The notes beneath the pieces are model-generated. The model was not told the origin of the DNA. It worked only from the letters and a program-made list of their open reading frames with translations, and searched no databases. 64,000 nucleotides of DNA from Aureicoccus marinus (GTDB lineage: Bacteria; Bacteroidota; Bacteroidia; Flavobacteriales; Flavobacteriaceae), in NCBI RefSeq assembly GCF_002954325.1, contig NZ_MQVX01000001.1, positions 873,546 through 937,545 of the forward strand, in the 5' to 3' direction. Positions 52,001 to 60,532 of this stretch are shown piece by piece (the first letter of the stretch is position 1; each line of letters begins with the position of its first letter). A program made the position numbers and the translations under genes.

Positions 52001-53846
52001 TTTCTTCCACCAAATCCAACTCCACTTTCAGGTTGTCTATGATAAACTCCTGACGGTCGGGCGTGTTTTTGCCCATGTAAAATTTCAGTAATTCTTCTAT
52101 GCTCAAGGCTTTATCCAACATCACCGGTTCAAGACGAATGTCTTCCCCGATAAACATCTTGAATTCGTTTGGTGAAATCTCCCCCAATCCTTTGAAGCGG
52201 GTGATCTCCGGGTTGCCTCGAAGCTCTGCAATAGCTTTTGCCTTCTCCTCATCCGAATAACAGTAAAAGGTTTTTGTTTTGTTGCGTACCCGGAACAAAG
52301 GGGTCTGCAAAATGTACAAATGGTTTTCCTTGATCAGTTCAGGGAAAAATTGCAGGAAAAAGGTGATCAACAACAGGCGGATGTGCATTCCATCCACATC
52401 GGCATCCGTGGCAATCACAATATTGTTGTAGCGCAAGTCTTCCATGGAATCCTCGATATTGAGGGCCGCTTGTAAGAGATTGAATTCTTCGTTTTCGTAG
52501 ACAATCTTCTTGCTCATTCCATAGGAATTTAAGGGCTTACCGCGCAAGCTGAATACCGCTTGGGTATTCACATCTCGACTCTTGGTAATGGAACCCGAAG
52601 CGGAATCCCCCTCCGTAATAAACAGAGTGGTTTCGAGACGACGGTCGTTCTTTAAGTTCGTCAAATGTACCCGGCAATCCCGAAGTTTTTTGTTGTGGAG
52701 ACTGGCCTTTTTCGCGCGTTCTCTCGCTAGCTTTCTAATGCCCGAAAGCTCTTTCCGTTCTCGTTCTGCCTGGATGATCTTCCGCTGAATCGCCTCCGCC
52801 GTCTCACTGTTTTTGTGTAAAAAGTTGTCGAGGTGGTGGCCGACAAAGTCATTGATATAGGTACGCACGGTTGGTAAGCCCCCTCCCATTTCAGTTGAAC
52901 CCAATTTGGTCTTGGTCTGGCTTTCAAAGACCGGTTCCATGACTTTGATGGAAATCGCAGAAATGATGGACTTTCGAATATCGGAGGCCTCGTAGTTTTT
53001 GCCGTAGAATTCCCGAATCGTTTTAACGATAGCCTCCCGAAACGCCGCCTGGTGGGTTCCCCCTTGGGTGGTGTGCTGTCCGTTGACAAAGGAATGGTAC
53101 TCTTCGTTGTACTGGGTTCGGCTATGGGTCATGGCCAATTCAATATCATCCCCTTTGAGGTGAATGACCGGATAGAGAAAATCTTCAATGGAGTTGTTGT
53201 CGTGCAACAAATCCTTTAAACCATCCTTGGACACATATTTTTCGCCATTAAAAACAATAGTCAGCCCGGGGTTCAGGTAGACATAGTTCTTGAGCATGCG
53301 CTCCACATACTCCGCGCGATATCGAAAATTCTTAAAGATGGTGGAGTCAGGGCTAAAGCTGACCAAGGTACCGCGGCGTTTGGTCGATTCCTTCTGTTCC
53401 TCCGAAGTAAGTTCACCGGTTGAGAACTCCGCCGTCTTGGTTTGCCCATCTCGTGTGGACTCGACCTTGAAATGACTGGAAAGTGCATTGACAGCCTTGG
53501 TACCAACACCATTCAGACCAACGGACTTTTTGAACGCCCGGGAGTCATACTTCCCTCCGGTGTTCATTTTTGATACAACATCCACGACCTTCCCCAAGGG
53601 AATACCACGACCATAATCGCGCACGTTGACTTTATCGGCATCGATTTTGATCTCGATGGTTTTTCCGGCACCCATGACAAATTCATCGATGCAGTTATCG
53701 ATGACCTCTTTAAGGAGGATATAAATTCCGTCGTCGGCTGAAGACCCATCCCCTAGTTTCCCGATGTACATTCCCGGGCGCATACGGATGTGTTCCCGCC
53801 AGTCGAGGGAGCGTATATTATCTTCGGTATACTGTGTTTGAGACAT
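51993..53846 (-). CDS. parE: DNA topoisomerase IV subunit B
   Basis: This 617-residue GHKL ATPase subunit starts [29 protein letters not shown] when read in two pieces, as is usual for ParE. ATP-site motifs are [20 protein letters not shown] and [12 protein letters not shown]. The TOPRIM domain carries TEGDSASGS and [10 protein letters not shown] for Mg2+. The C-terminal GLGEIS part contacts the A subunit. It is the first gene of a two-gene operon with parC. Confidence 0.96.
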   Translation of the reverse strand: MSQTQYTEDNIRSLDWREHIRMRPGMYIGKLGDGSSADDGIYILLKEVIDNCIDEFVMGAGKTIEIKIDADKVNVRDYGRGIPLGKVVDVVSKMNTGGKYDSRAFKKSVGLNGVGTKAVNALSSHFKVESTRDGQTKTAEFSTGELTSEEQKESTKRRGTLVSFSPDSTIFKNFRYRAEYVERMLKNYVYLNPGLTIVFNGEKYVSKDGLKDLLHDNNSIEDFLYPVIHLKGDDIELAMTHSRTQYNEEYHSFVNGQHTTQGGTHQAAFREAIVKTIREFYGKNYEASDIRKSIISAISIKVMEPVFESQTKTKLGSTEMGGGLPTVRTYINDFVGHHLDNFLHKNSETAEAIQRKIIQAERERKELSGIRKLARERAKKASLHNKKLRDCRVHLTNLKNDRRLETTLFITEGDSASGSITKSRDVNTQAVFSLRGKPLNSYGMSKKIVYENEEFNLLQAALNIEDSMEDLRYNNIVIATDADVDGMHIRLLLITFFLQFFPELIKENHLYILQTPLFRVRNKTKTFYCYSDEEKAKAIAELRGNPEITRFKGLGEISPNEFKMFIGEDIRLEPVMLDKALSIEELLKFYMGKNTPDRQEFIIDNLKVELDLVEENE

Positions 53847-53965
53847 TATAGCGAATATAAGCGGAAGTCCCTAAACAGAGAAGGTTCTCAAGGGAAAGTA
53901 ATCAACAAGAAAAGCCCACCATTGTTGATATTCTGGCGGATCATTTGCAATTAAAACCGGGAGTC

Positions 53966-55060
53966 TTAAACATTAAAACGGAAGTGCATTACATCTCCAT
54001 CTTTGACGGTGTATTCCTTGCCTTCTACGCGCATTTTTCCCGCTTCCTTGACCTTGGCTTCACTTCCCAGGCTTACATAATCACTAAAGGCAATCACTTC
54101 AGCTCGGATAAAGCCTTTTTCAAAGTCGGTATGAATCACTCCTGCAGCCTCGGGAGCCGTCGCTCCAGCGGGAATAGTCCAAGCACGAACCTCCTTGGGC
54201 CCGGCGGTAAAATAGGTTTCGCGATCGAGCAAAGCATAAGCAGAGCGGATCAACTTGGAAGCTCCGGCTTCCTCTAAACCGAGGTCTTCTAGGAACATTT
54301 GGCGTTCCTCGTAGCTCTCTAATTCGGTGATGTCGGCTTCAGTTCCCACGGCCAATACAAGTACTTCGGCCTGTTCATTCGCAACAGCAGCCTTCACTCG
54401 CTCTACATAAGAATTTCCGCTAACTGCGGATCCTTCATCAACATTGCAGACATACATCACCGGTTTATCGGTAATGAGTTGAAGGGGTTGGATGAATTCG
54501 GCCTTGTCTTCTTCTGAGATTTCGAAGGAACGAACCGAATTTCCAGCGAGAAGGTGCTCTTGAAGACCTTTGAGAATATCGGCTTCTTTTTGTGCTTCCT
54601 TGTTCCCTGTTCTAGCCGCACGACCCACTTTTTCCAGCTTTTTCTCGACACTTTCCAGGTCTTTGAGCTGTAGTTCCATGTCGATGGTTTCTTTGTCCCG
54701 GATAGGATCGACCGAGCCATCTACGTGAACGATATTGTCGTTATCAAAACAGCGCAGTACATGAAGTATGGCGTCTGTTTCGCGAATGTTACCCAGGAAT
54801 TGATTCCCAAGTCCTTCCCCCTTGCTCGCTCCCTTGACCAGTCCAGCAATGTCTACAATTTCAACAGTAGCCGGAATGACCTTTTCTGGTTGGACCAGTT
54901 CTTCTAATTTTTCAAGACGGGTATCAGGTACTTGTACAACACCAATATTGGGTTCAATGGTGCAGAACGGAAAATTAGCGCTTTGCGCCTTTGCGTTGGA
55001 TAAACAATTGAACAAGGTAGACTTCCCTACGTTGGGTAAACCAACAATTCCTGCTTTCAT
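53966..55060 (-). CDS. ychF: Ribosome-binding ATPase YchF (Obg/OLA1 family)
   Basis: This is a 364-residue conserved P-loop ATPase. The G1 motif is GLPNVGKSTLFN, and DIAGLVKGASKGEGLGN is the G3 and switch region. A helical insertion (about 130-165) and the C-terminal TGS-like domain (AWTIPAGATAPEAAGVIHTDFEKGFIRAEVI in two pieces) complete the family layout. It acts near the ribosome and in oxidative-stress control. Its promoter-like box lies 19 bases upstream of the ATG. Confidence 0.97.
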   Translation of the reverse strand: MKAGIVGLPNVGKSTLFNCLSNAKAQSANFPFCTIEPNIGVVQVPDTRLEKLEELVQPEKVIPATVEIVDIAGLVKGASKGEGLGNQFLGNIRETDAILHVLRCFDNDNIVHVDGSVDPIRDKETIDMELQLKDLESVEKKLEKVGRAARTGNKEAQKEADILKGLQEHLLAGNSVRSFEISEEDKAEFIQPLQLITDKPVMYVCNVDEGSAVSGNSYVERVKAAVANEQAEVLVLAVGTEADITELESYEERQMFLEDLGLEEAGASKLIRSAYALLDRETYFTAGPKEVRAWTIPAGATAPEAAGVIHTDFEKGFIRAEVIAFSDYVSLGSEAKVKEAGKMRVEGKEYTVKDGDVMHFRFNV

Positions 55061-55078
55061 GGGTTCATTTTAAGACCG

Positions 55079-55086
55079 CAAATATA
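55079..55086 (-). promoter_or_regulatory. Candidate promoter -7 box for ychF
   Basis: On the minus strand TATATTTG matches TAnnTTTG exactly, just after the ferredoxin gene. No clear -33 TTG is seen. Confidence 0.45.
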
Positions 55087-55101
55087 GCAGTTGAAGACGA
55101 C

Positions 55102-55455
55102 TTAATCGTCCGGGTGCATCAAGCTTTGTTTGGCCAATAATTCCTCTACGGTTTCCACACGATCTTCATCGGGAACGCAACAATCGACAGGGCATACGGC
55201 GGCGCACTGCGGTTCTTCGTGAAACCCTTGACATTCGGTACACTTATCAGGGGCGATGTAGTAGATTTCGTCACTGATGGGTGTTTGTATAGCATCGGCG
55301 TCCACTTGATGACCGGCCGGAAAAACGACCTGTCCTTTCAGGGAAGTTCCATCGCTGTAGCGCCATTCATCAGCACCCTCATAGATTGCCGTATTGGGGC
55401 ACTCGGGCTCGCAAGCTCCGCAATTAATGCATTCGTCCGTTATAATGATTGCCAT
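55102..55455 (-). CDS. 2[4Fe-4S] ferredoxin
   Basis: This 117-residue electron carrier has two cluster motifs: [12 protein letters not shown] near residue 9, and [22 protein letters not shown] (in two pieces) near 72. The insert between the clusters and the acidic C-terminal tail are typical of the aerobic-type ferredoxin seen in Bacteroidota. Redox partners are not adjacent. It is divergent from the acyl-CoA reductase gene across a short gap that contains a 16-bp palindrome. Confidence 0.93.
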   Translation of the reverse strand: MAIIITDECINCGACEPECPNTAIYEGADEWRYSDGTSLKGQVVFPAGHQVDADAIQTPISDEIYYIAPDKCTECQGFHEEPQCAAVCPVDCCVPDEDRVETVEELLAKQSLMHPDD

Positions 55456-55474
55456 AATATCTCTTTTTCGGCCC

Positions 55475-55490
55475 TATTTTGTACAAAATA
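55475..55490. promoter_or_regulatory. Perfect 16-bp palindrome between divergent genes
   Basis: TATTTTGTACAAAATA reads identically on both strands. It lies 20 bases before the ferredoxin start and 35 before the acyl-CoA reductase start. A dimeric regulator site is possible; no factor can be named. Confidence 0.35.
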
Positions 55491-55524
55491 CAGGAGAGAA
55501 CTGTAGTCTACAAATTCAGAAGTA

Positions 55525-56553
55525 GTGCAAAAACAGCCAATTACCGTCTTACACGATTGGGGTCGCCTCATTCATCAGTCTTTAAAGGAAGAAAAACCAG
55601 CCTTTCTGGAGCTACTGGCCAGAACCAAGGCAGAGAATCCCTGGTTTACAGAGGTTTTTCAGAAGCAAGCTCTTACTTATTGGGCGGAGCATTTACACGC
55701 TGACCATTTGGAATCCTGGTTAAAGGACAGGGTGACTACTTCTTCTCCAAAGAAAATCGCACTGATTCTAGCCGGAAATATTCCCCTTGTGGGGATGCAT
55801 GACTTGGTCTCTTGCTTGGCCACAGGGAACCGTGTATTGGTAAAACTCTCTAGTCAAGACCGCCGACTGCTGCCCTATTTAGTGGAATTGCTTGGGAAAG
55901 TAGATGCGGAGTGGTCAGGGCGTGTTCAATTTACCACTGAGCGTCTGGGAGATTTTGATGCGGTCATCGCAACCGGAAGCAACAACACCAGCCGATACTT
56001 CGAATATTACTTTAAGGATAAACCCAATATAATAAGAAAGAACCGCAGTTCGGTGGCCGTTCTCTCGGGTGAGGAAACCGATGAGCAGTTGGAAGGTCTG
56101 TGCAGGGATATGTTGGACTATTTTGGACTGGGGTGCCGTAGCGTTTCTAAACTTTGGGTCCCTAAAGGGTTTGATTTCGGCCGTTTGGGTGATATTCTGG
56201 AGCAACAGAAGAGCTTAACGGACCACAATAAATTCGGTAACAACTTTCACTACCACCGTACCGTCTTGTTGATGAACCAAATCCCTTTTACCGAGATCGG
56301 CCCCTTACTCTTCTTAGAGAAGGAAGACAATGCCTCTGCCCTTTCGACCATTCATTATTCTTACTACTCGGAACTCGAAATGGTGGCGGAGAAACTCAAA
56401 CGGGAAGAAGAAAACCTGCAGTGCGTCGTGGCTGATCAGGCTTACCAAGAGGACCTCCGTTGGGCAACCATCCCCTTTGGAACGACCCAAAACCCGGCCC
56501 TTAACACCTATGCCGATGGTAAGAACACCATCGATTTCTTATCGTCCCTTTGA
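55525..56553 (+). CDS. LuxC-like acyl-CoA reductase
   Basis: This 342-residue protein is of the acyl-CoA reductase (LuxC) family in the aldehyde dehydrogenase superfamily. GTG at 55525 is the start. KIALILAGNIPLVGMHDLV is the nucleotide-binding region, CRDMLDYFGLGCRSVSKLWVP holds the catalytic Cys (FGLGCRSV), and the C-terminal DFLSSL is typical of the Bacteroidota subgroup. It probably reduces activated acyl groups to aldehydes. No luciferase is present, so the bioluminescence association is not relevant. It lies upstream of serC in the same direction. Confidence 0.9.
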   Translation: MQKQPITVLHDWGRLIHQSLKEEKPAFLELLARTKAENPWFTEVFQKQALTYWAEHLHADHLESWLKDRVTTSSPKKIALILAGNIPLVGMHDLVSCLATGNRVLVKLSSQDRRLLPYLVELLGKVDAEWSGRVQFTTERLGDFDAVIATGSNNTSRYFEYYFKDKPNIIRKNRSSVAVLSGEETDEQLEGLCRDMLDYFGLGCRSVSKLWVPKGFDFGRLGDILEQQKSLTDHNKFGNNFHYHRTVLLMNQIPFTEIGPLLFLEKEDNASALSTIHYSYYSELEMVAEKLKREEENLQCVVADQAYQEDLRWATIPFGTTQNPALNTYADGKNTIDFLSSL

Positions 56554-56607
56554 GTTCGGACTTTTCTATCTTCTGGCAAATGCTGAACTTTACAGCAAAA
56601 CAGAACC

Positions 56608-57672
56608 ATGAAAAAACACAACTTTAGCGCAGGTCCCTGTATCTTGCCAAAGTCAGTCCTTTTACAAGCGGCAGAGGCCGTGCAAGATTTGGATGGCAGT
56701 GGACTTTCGCTAATTGAAATCTCTCATAGAAGTCCGGCTTTTGTATCTATAATGGAAGAAGCCAGGAGCCTTGCCTTGGAGATGTTAGGACTAGAAGGTA
56801 AAGGCTACCAAGCCCTCTTCTTACAAGGCGGTGCGAGCACTCAATTCCTGATGGTCGCCTATAATTTTTTGAATACCCGAGGCGGTTATGTAAATACCGG
56901 TACCTGGAGTAGCAAGGCGATGAAGGAGGCGGGGTTTTTTGGAGAGGTCCTTGAATTGGCCTCTTCCAAAGACAAAAATTTTGCCTACATCCCAAAAGGA
57001 TACACTATTCCTGAAGGTTTGGATTATGTACACTTGACATCCAACAACACCATTTTTGGAACCCAGTTCAAGGAATTCCCAAAGACCAACTCCCCTTTAA
57101 TTTGCGATATGAGTTCTGATATCTTTTCTCGGGAACTCGCCTTTAGTCAATTTGATTTGATCTACGCCGGAGCACAAAAGAATATGGGGCCTGCCGGGGC
57201 TACCTTGGTCGTGGTTAAAGAGGAACTGCTCGATAAAATGGCTCGGGAAGTTCCGAGCATGCTCAATTACAAGACCCATGTGTCCAAGGACAGTATGTTC
57301 AATACACCTCCTGTCTTTCCGGTTTATACCTCTCTGTTGACCTTGCGTTGGCTTAAAGAACAAGGAGGAATCGCCGCGATTGAAGAAGTAAATGAGCGGA
57401 AAGCGAATCTCTTCTATTCGGAATTGGATCTCAATCCTGTTTTTACTGGTTTTGCCGAAAAGGAAGATCGTTCTGTTATGAATGCGACCTTCGATATTAC
57501 GGTTGACGAGTTGAAACCGGTATTTGAGAAGGCTTGTGAATCGGCTGGAATCAACGGGATCAAAGGTCACCGGTCTGTAGGAGGTTACCGTGCCTCTATG
57601 TACAATGCTTTAGGGATGGACAGTGTCGGTGTTCTGGTCGATATCATGAGTGAATTAGAAAGAAAAGGCTAA
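56608..57672 (+). CDS. serC: Phosphoserine aminotransferase
   Basis: This 354-residue PLP enzyme converts 3-phosphohydroxypyruvate and glutamate to phosphoserine. HNFSAGPCILPKSVL is the family start, LFLQGGASTQF the cofactor loop, and the PLP lysine is in YAGAQKNMGPAGATL. The C-terminal GGYRASMYNA carries the substrate-binding Arg. It overlaps the next gene by one base (TAATG), forming a serine-synthesis pair. Confidence 0.96.
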   Translation: MKKHNFSAGPCILPKSVLLQAAEAVQDLDGSGLSLIEISHRSPAFVSIMEEARSLALEMLGLEGKGYQALFLQGGASTQFLMVAYNFLNTRGGYVNTGTWSSKAMKEAGFFGEVLELASSKDKNFAYIPKGYTIPEGLDYVHLTSNNTIFGTQFKEFPKTNSPLICDMSSDIFSRELAFSQFDLIYAGAQKNMGPAGATLVVVKEELLDKMAREVPSMLNYKTHVSKDSMFNTPPVFPVYTSLLTLRWLKEQGGIAAIEEVNERKANLFYSELDLNPVFTGFAEKEDRSVMNATFDITVDELKPVFEKACESAGINGIKGHRSVGGYRASMYNALGMDSVGVLVDIMSELERKG

Positions 57673-58631
57673 TGCAGAAACTTAAAATACTGGCCAACGA
57701 TGGTTTGGCAGAATCCGCTCAATCCTCACTAAAAGAAGCCGGTTTTGAGGTCTTGGATATCAAGGTGGCACAAGAGCAACTGCTGTTCTTCCTCAACCGA
57801 GAAAAAGTCGACGTACTTATTGTTCGAAGTGCGACCCAAGTGAACAAGGAGATTTTAGAGGGGGCCGAAAGTCTTCGGTTGGTTATTCGTGCCGGTGTGG
57901 GCTTAGATAATATTGATCGGGTTGCCGCGAAGGAGAACGACATTTTGGTACAAAATACTCCGGGAGCATCAGCCAATGCTGTAGCGGAGTTGGTGATGGC
58001 TCACCTGCTCACAGGTTACAGAATGCTACATCAATCCAATCGGGATATGCCCTTGGAAGGAGATCAGCATTTTAAAGCCTTGAAAAAGCGCTTTGCTAAA
58101 GGCCGTGAATTAAGCGGAAGAACCATGGGAATTATTGGTTTTGGAAGAATAGGTCAGTGCCTTGCTCAAAAAGCCTTTGGGATGGGCATGCGGGTGATTT
58201 ACTTTGACCGCTCTTCAGAAACAAAAAAAATGGAGCTGGAGTTTGCGGATGGGCAAAAGATTTCCTTTGAGGTCGAATACCGTCCACTAAATGAATTGCT
58301 TGCCGAGTCCGACTGTGTCAGTTTGCATACGCCCAAGCAAGCCGATTATTTGATTGGACGTAAAGAGTTGGATCAAATGAAGCAGGGTGCGGTGTTGATC
58401 AATGCGGCTCGGGGAGGATTGATTGATGAGCTGGCCTTGGCCGAAAAACTGGAAGCCGGTAATATTTCTTTTGCTGCTTTGGATGTCTTTGAACAAGAGC
58501 CTCAACCCAGTATTGCGCTATTAATGCAGCCCAATATGTCCTTGAGTCCCCACATTGGAGGTTCGACTATCGAATCCCAAAACCGGATTGGGGAAAAAAT
58601 TGTCGCTCAGATCAAGGCCTTTGCGGAATAA
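57672..58631 (+). CDS. serA: D-3-phosphoglycerate dehydrogenase-like D-2-hydroxyacid dehydrogenase
   Basis: This 319-residue NAD-dependent enzyme probably makes 3-phosphohydroxypyruvate from 3-phosphoglycerate, feeding SerC. The cofactor fold is GIIGFGRIGQCLAQKAFG, and the catalytic Arg, Glu and His are in NAARGGLID, EQEP and SPHIGGST. It lacks the C-terminal ACT domain of longer SerA, so serine feedback may be absent or different. Pairing with serC by a one-base overlap makes the serine role likely, though the family is broad. Confidence 0.88.
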   Translation: MQKLKILANDGLAESAQSSLKEAGFEVLDIKVAQEQLLFFLNREKVDVLIVRSATQVNKEILEGAESLRLVIRAGVGLDNIDRVAAKENDILVQNTPGASANAVAELVMAHLLTGYRMLHQSNRDMPLEGDQHFKALKKRFAKGRELSGRTMGIIGFGRIGQCLAQKAFGMGMRVIYFDRSSETKKMELEFADGQKISFEVEYRPLNELLAESDCVSLHTPKQADYLIGRKELDQMKQGAVLINAARGGLIDELALAEKLEAGNISFAALDVFEQEPQPSIALLMQPNMSLSPHIGGSTIESQNRIGEKIVAQIKAFAE

Positions 58632-58706
58632 GGAGAGCATTCTCTGTTTTCGGAATGGTTTTTGTACCTTTTAAAAAACACAAACATTACCTATATAGAA
58701 AACACT

Positions 58707-59348
58707 ATGTCAGGAATTTTAGACCTACTCAACAGCAGCGCAGGAAAGCAAATCATCCAAGGTGTTGCTGGACAAACAAATCAGTCCGAAAATAAAACGG
58801 CTGAGATTTTAACGATGGCTTTGCCCATTTTAACTGGGGCCATGAAGCGCAACGCCTCGTCTTCAGAAGGAGCGAGCGGGTTGCTAGGGGCCTTAAATGG
58901 GAAACACGACGGAAGTATACTTGATGATTTGGGAGGTCTCTTTGGAGGCGGAGTTGACCAGTCGGTGATGGATGATGGAGCGGGTATTCTCGGTCATATT
59001 TTAGGAAACCGTCAACCTCGAGTTGAACAGGCGCTCAGTCAGAAGTCAGGAATGGACGCTGGGAGTATTTCACAGATTTTAAAAATTGCTGCTCCTATCC
59101 TTCTAGGATATTTGGGTAAGCAACAACGCAGTCAACAAGTCAGCGAACAAAATGGTTTAGGGGATATGCTCGGAGGCCTTCTTGGCGGAGGGGCTCAAGC
59201 CAACCAAAACCAAAGTCTTATCGAATCCTTATTGGATGCCGATAACGATGGCAGCATGATCGATGATATTGCTGGAATGTTATTAAAAGGAGACAAAGGA
59301 AATTCAGGAGGTCTTGGCGGAATGCTTGGAGGTCTTTTTGGAAAATAA
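58707..59348 (+). CDS. DUF937 domain protein
   Basis: ATG at 58707 (MSGILDLLNSSAGKQ) is chosen, since the longer frame adds 15 unrelated residues. The 213-residue product is rich in Gly, Leu and Asp, with two repeats of the form LG.LLGGG and a pattern of about two DUF937 units. DADNDGSMIDDIAGMLL resembles a calcium-type loop by eye, but the match is not certain. It has no signal peptide or membrane helix. The function of DUF937 is unknown. Confidence 0.85.
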   Translation: MSGILDLLNSSAGKQIIQGVAGQTNQSENKTAEILTMALPILTGAMKRNASSSEGASGLLGALNGKHDGSILDDLGGLFGGGVDQSVMDDGAGILGHILGNRQPRVEQALSQKSGMDAGSISQILKIAAPILLGYLGKQQRSQQVSEQNGLGDMLGGLLGGGAQANQNQSLIESLLDADNDGSMIDDIAGMLLKGDKGNSGGLGGMLGGLFGK

Positions 59349-59356
59349 AACAGCTT

Positions 59357-59842
59357 ATGAAAAGGGTTAACAATATTTGGAGTGTGATTGTAGTGCTTGT
59401 ACTTTTTAGTGCATGCTCATCGAGTAAACAAGTGAATCAAACAGAGGAGTTGAACGAAAGCACCCCTTTATCTATAAGCCAAGCCGAAGAACAGGCTTTT
59501 AACGCAACAGGTGAAGGAGAAGTTCGGATCGGAGATGAAGAGAGTGAATACGAAATCATCATCATTGATCCGGGCTTCTACACCTGGTTAAAGTCGATCG
59601 CCCGTCCTGAAGGCTATTACGACCAAGCTTTTTTAGAAAGCCGCAATCAGCTCTATGTATTAAATTGGAATCAACGGGCTTTGGGTCTCTACAATGCCGA
59701 CCCCAACTTGTATCTCATGCAAATCAATTACGAACCGGGAATTGATTACGGTTATGAAGTTAATTACAAGCTTTACAATTACTTTATTTATTTCCAGCGC
59801 AAATACAAACAGCGTTTAGGGCCTTTCGTTCCTCGAATATAA
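59357..59842 (+). CDS. DUF6146-like small lipoprotein
   Basis: This 161-residue protein begins with a lipoprotein signal (VIVVLVLFSACSSS). The mature part has an acidic linker, the conserved EYEIIIIDPGFYTWLKS, YDQAFLESRNQLYVLNWN, and YEVNYKLYNYFIYFQRKYKQRLG. I recall this as the DUF6146 family of Flavobacteriia, unknown in function and usually placed ahead of a TonB receptor locus. It starts 8 bases after the DUF937 gene. Confidence 0.8.
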   Translation: MKRVNNIWSVIVVLVLFSACSSSKQVNQTEELNESTPLSISQAEEQAFNATGEGEVRIGDEESEYEIIIIDPGFYTWLKSIARPEGYYDQAFLESRNQLYVLNWNQRALGLYNADPNLYLMQINYEPGIDYGYEVNYKLYNYFIYFQRKYKQRLGPFVPRI

Positions 59843-59873
59843 TTCCCTAGTTTTGCAGCTGTTTTAGCGAAGA

Positions 59874-60179
59874 ATGGAGAAGTTAAAAGAGCGTTGGGGA
59901 ATATCCTCTAATTTTCAAGTTGTTGTCATCCTGGTTGTCTTTGCAGTCACCGGAAGTTCTGCTGCAAAATTAGCTGCGCCACTCACCTCCTTACTCGGAC
60001 TGCGTCCTGAAAATGTCTCCGGATGGATTTATTGGCCGGTGCGGGTATTACTCATCTTCCCGATCTACCAGGTACTGTTGGTGGCTTTTGGTTGGTTATT
60101 CGGCCAATTCCGCTTTTTCTGGAATTTTGAAAAAAAAATGTTAAAAAGATTAGGCTTGGGCTTTCTATTCCCTGAATAA
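59874..60179 (+). CDS. DUF6787-like small membrane protein
   Basis: This 101-residue protein has two membrane helices (about 15-37 and 50-78). The start MEKLKERWGISSNFQ and the end FFWNFEKKMLKRLGLGF match the family I recall as DUF6787, sometimes mislabelled as prolipoprotein diacylglyceryl transferase. It has no enzymatic motif. The position between the lipoprotein and the exported Cys-rich protein is conserved in my memory of related genomes, suggesting a functional link. Confidence 0.78.
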   Translation: MEKLKERWGISSNFQVVVILVVFAVTGSSAAKLAAPLTSLLGLRPENVSGWIYWPVRVLLIFPIYQVLLVAFGWLFGQFRFFWNFEKKMLKRLGLGFLFPE

Positions 60180-60196
60180 AGCTAATTTTAAGGCTT

Positions 60197-60496
60197 ATGC
60201 ATTGGATAAAGAAGTCTTTATTGGTTTGTCTTTTTTATCTCCCCATGGTCCTCACTTTGATCAATGGGCATGAAATTACGCATCTCTTTGACGGTGACGA
60301 TTCCTGTGATGAAATTTGCTTGGTTTGTCAGGTGCAGGAAAACCAACAAGAGGAGGCTTTCCTACTCCCTTCTCAGGATCAAGTAAAAGAGCCTCTTCGC
60401 ACGCTGGTTCACTTGGAGCCTGCCGTACTACTTTTAACACAGACCGCTTCCTCCTTCAAGGAGCGGCCCAACAGCCGTCCTCCTCCTTTCCTTTAG
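60197..60496 (+). CDS. Small exported His/Cys-containing protein upstream of a TonB receptor
   Basis: This 99-residue protein has an N-terminal hydrophobic segment (LLVCLFYLPMVLTLI) and then GHEITHLFDGDDSCDEICLVCQ, which places two His, three Cys and several Asp/Glu together. Similar short exported proteins with a His-rich region and a final Cys pair occur ahead of TonB-dependent receptors in Flavobacteriia. Metal binding is suggested by these residues but not shown. It lies 36 bases before the receptor gene and 17 after the DUF6787-like gene. Confidence 0.68.
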   Translation: MHWIKKSLLVCLFYLPMVLTLINGHEITHLFDGDDSCDEICLVCQVQENQQEEAFLLPSQDQVKEPLRTLVHLEPAVLLLTQTASSFKERPNSRPPPFL

Positions 60497-60532
60497 ATTC
60501 CCTTCGTCCAAAAGAATCTAAAGTAAAAAAGC

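Noticed and set aside
55525-56553. Bioluminescence gene cluster suggested by LuxC similarity
   Set aside because: No luciferase or other lux genes occur here, and serine-synthesis genes follow; LuxC-like reductases are common in Bacteroidota without light emission.
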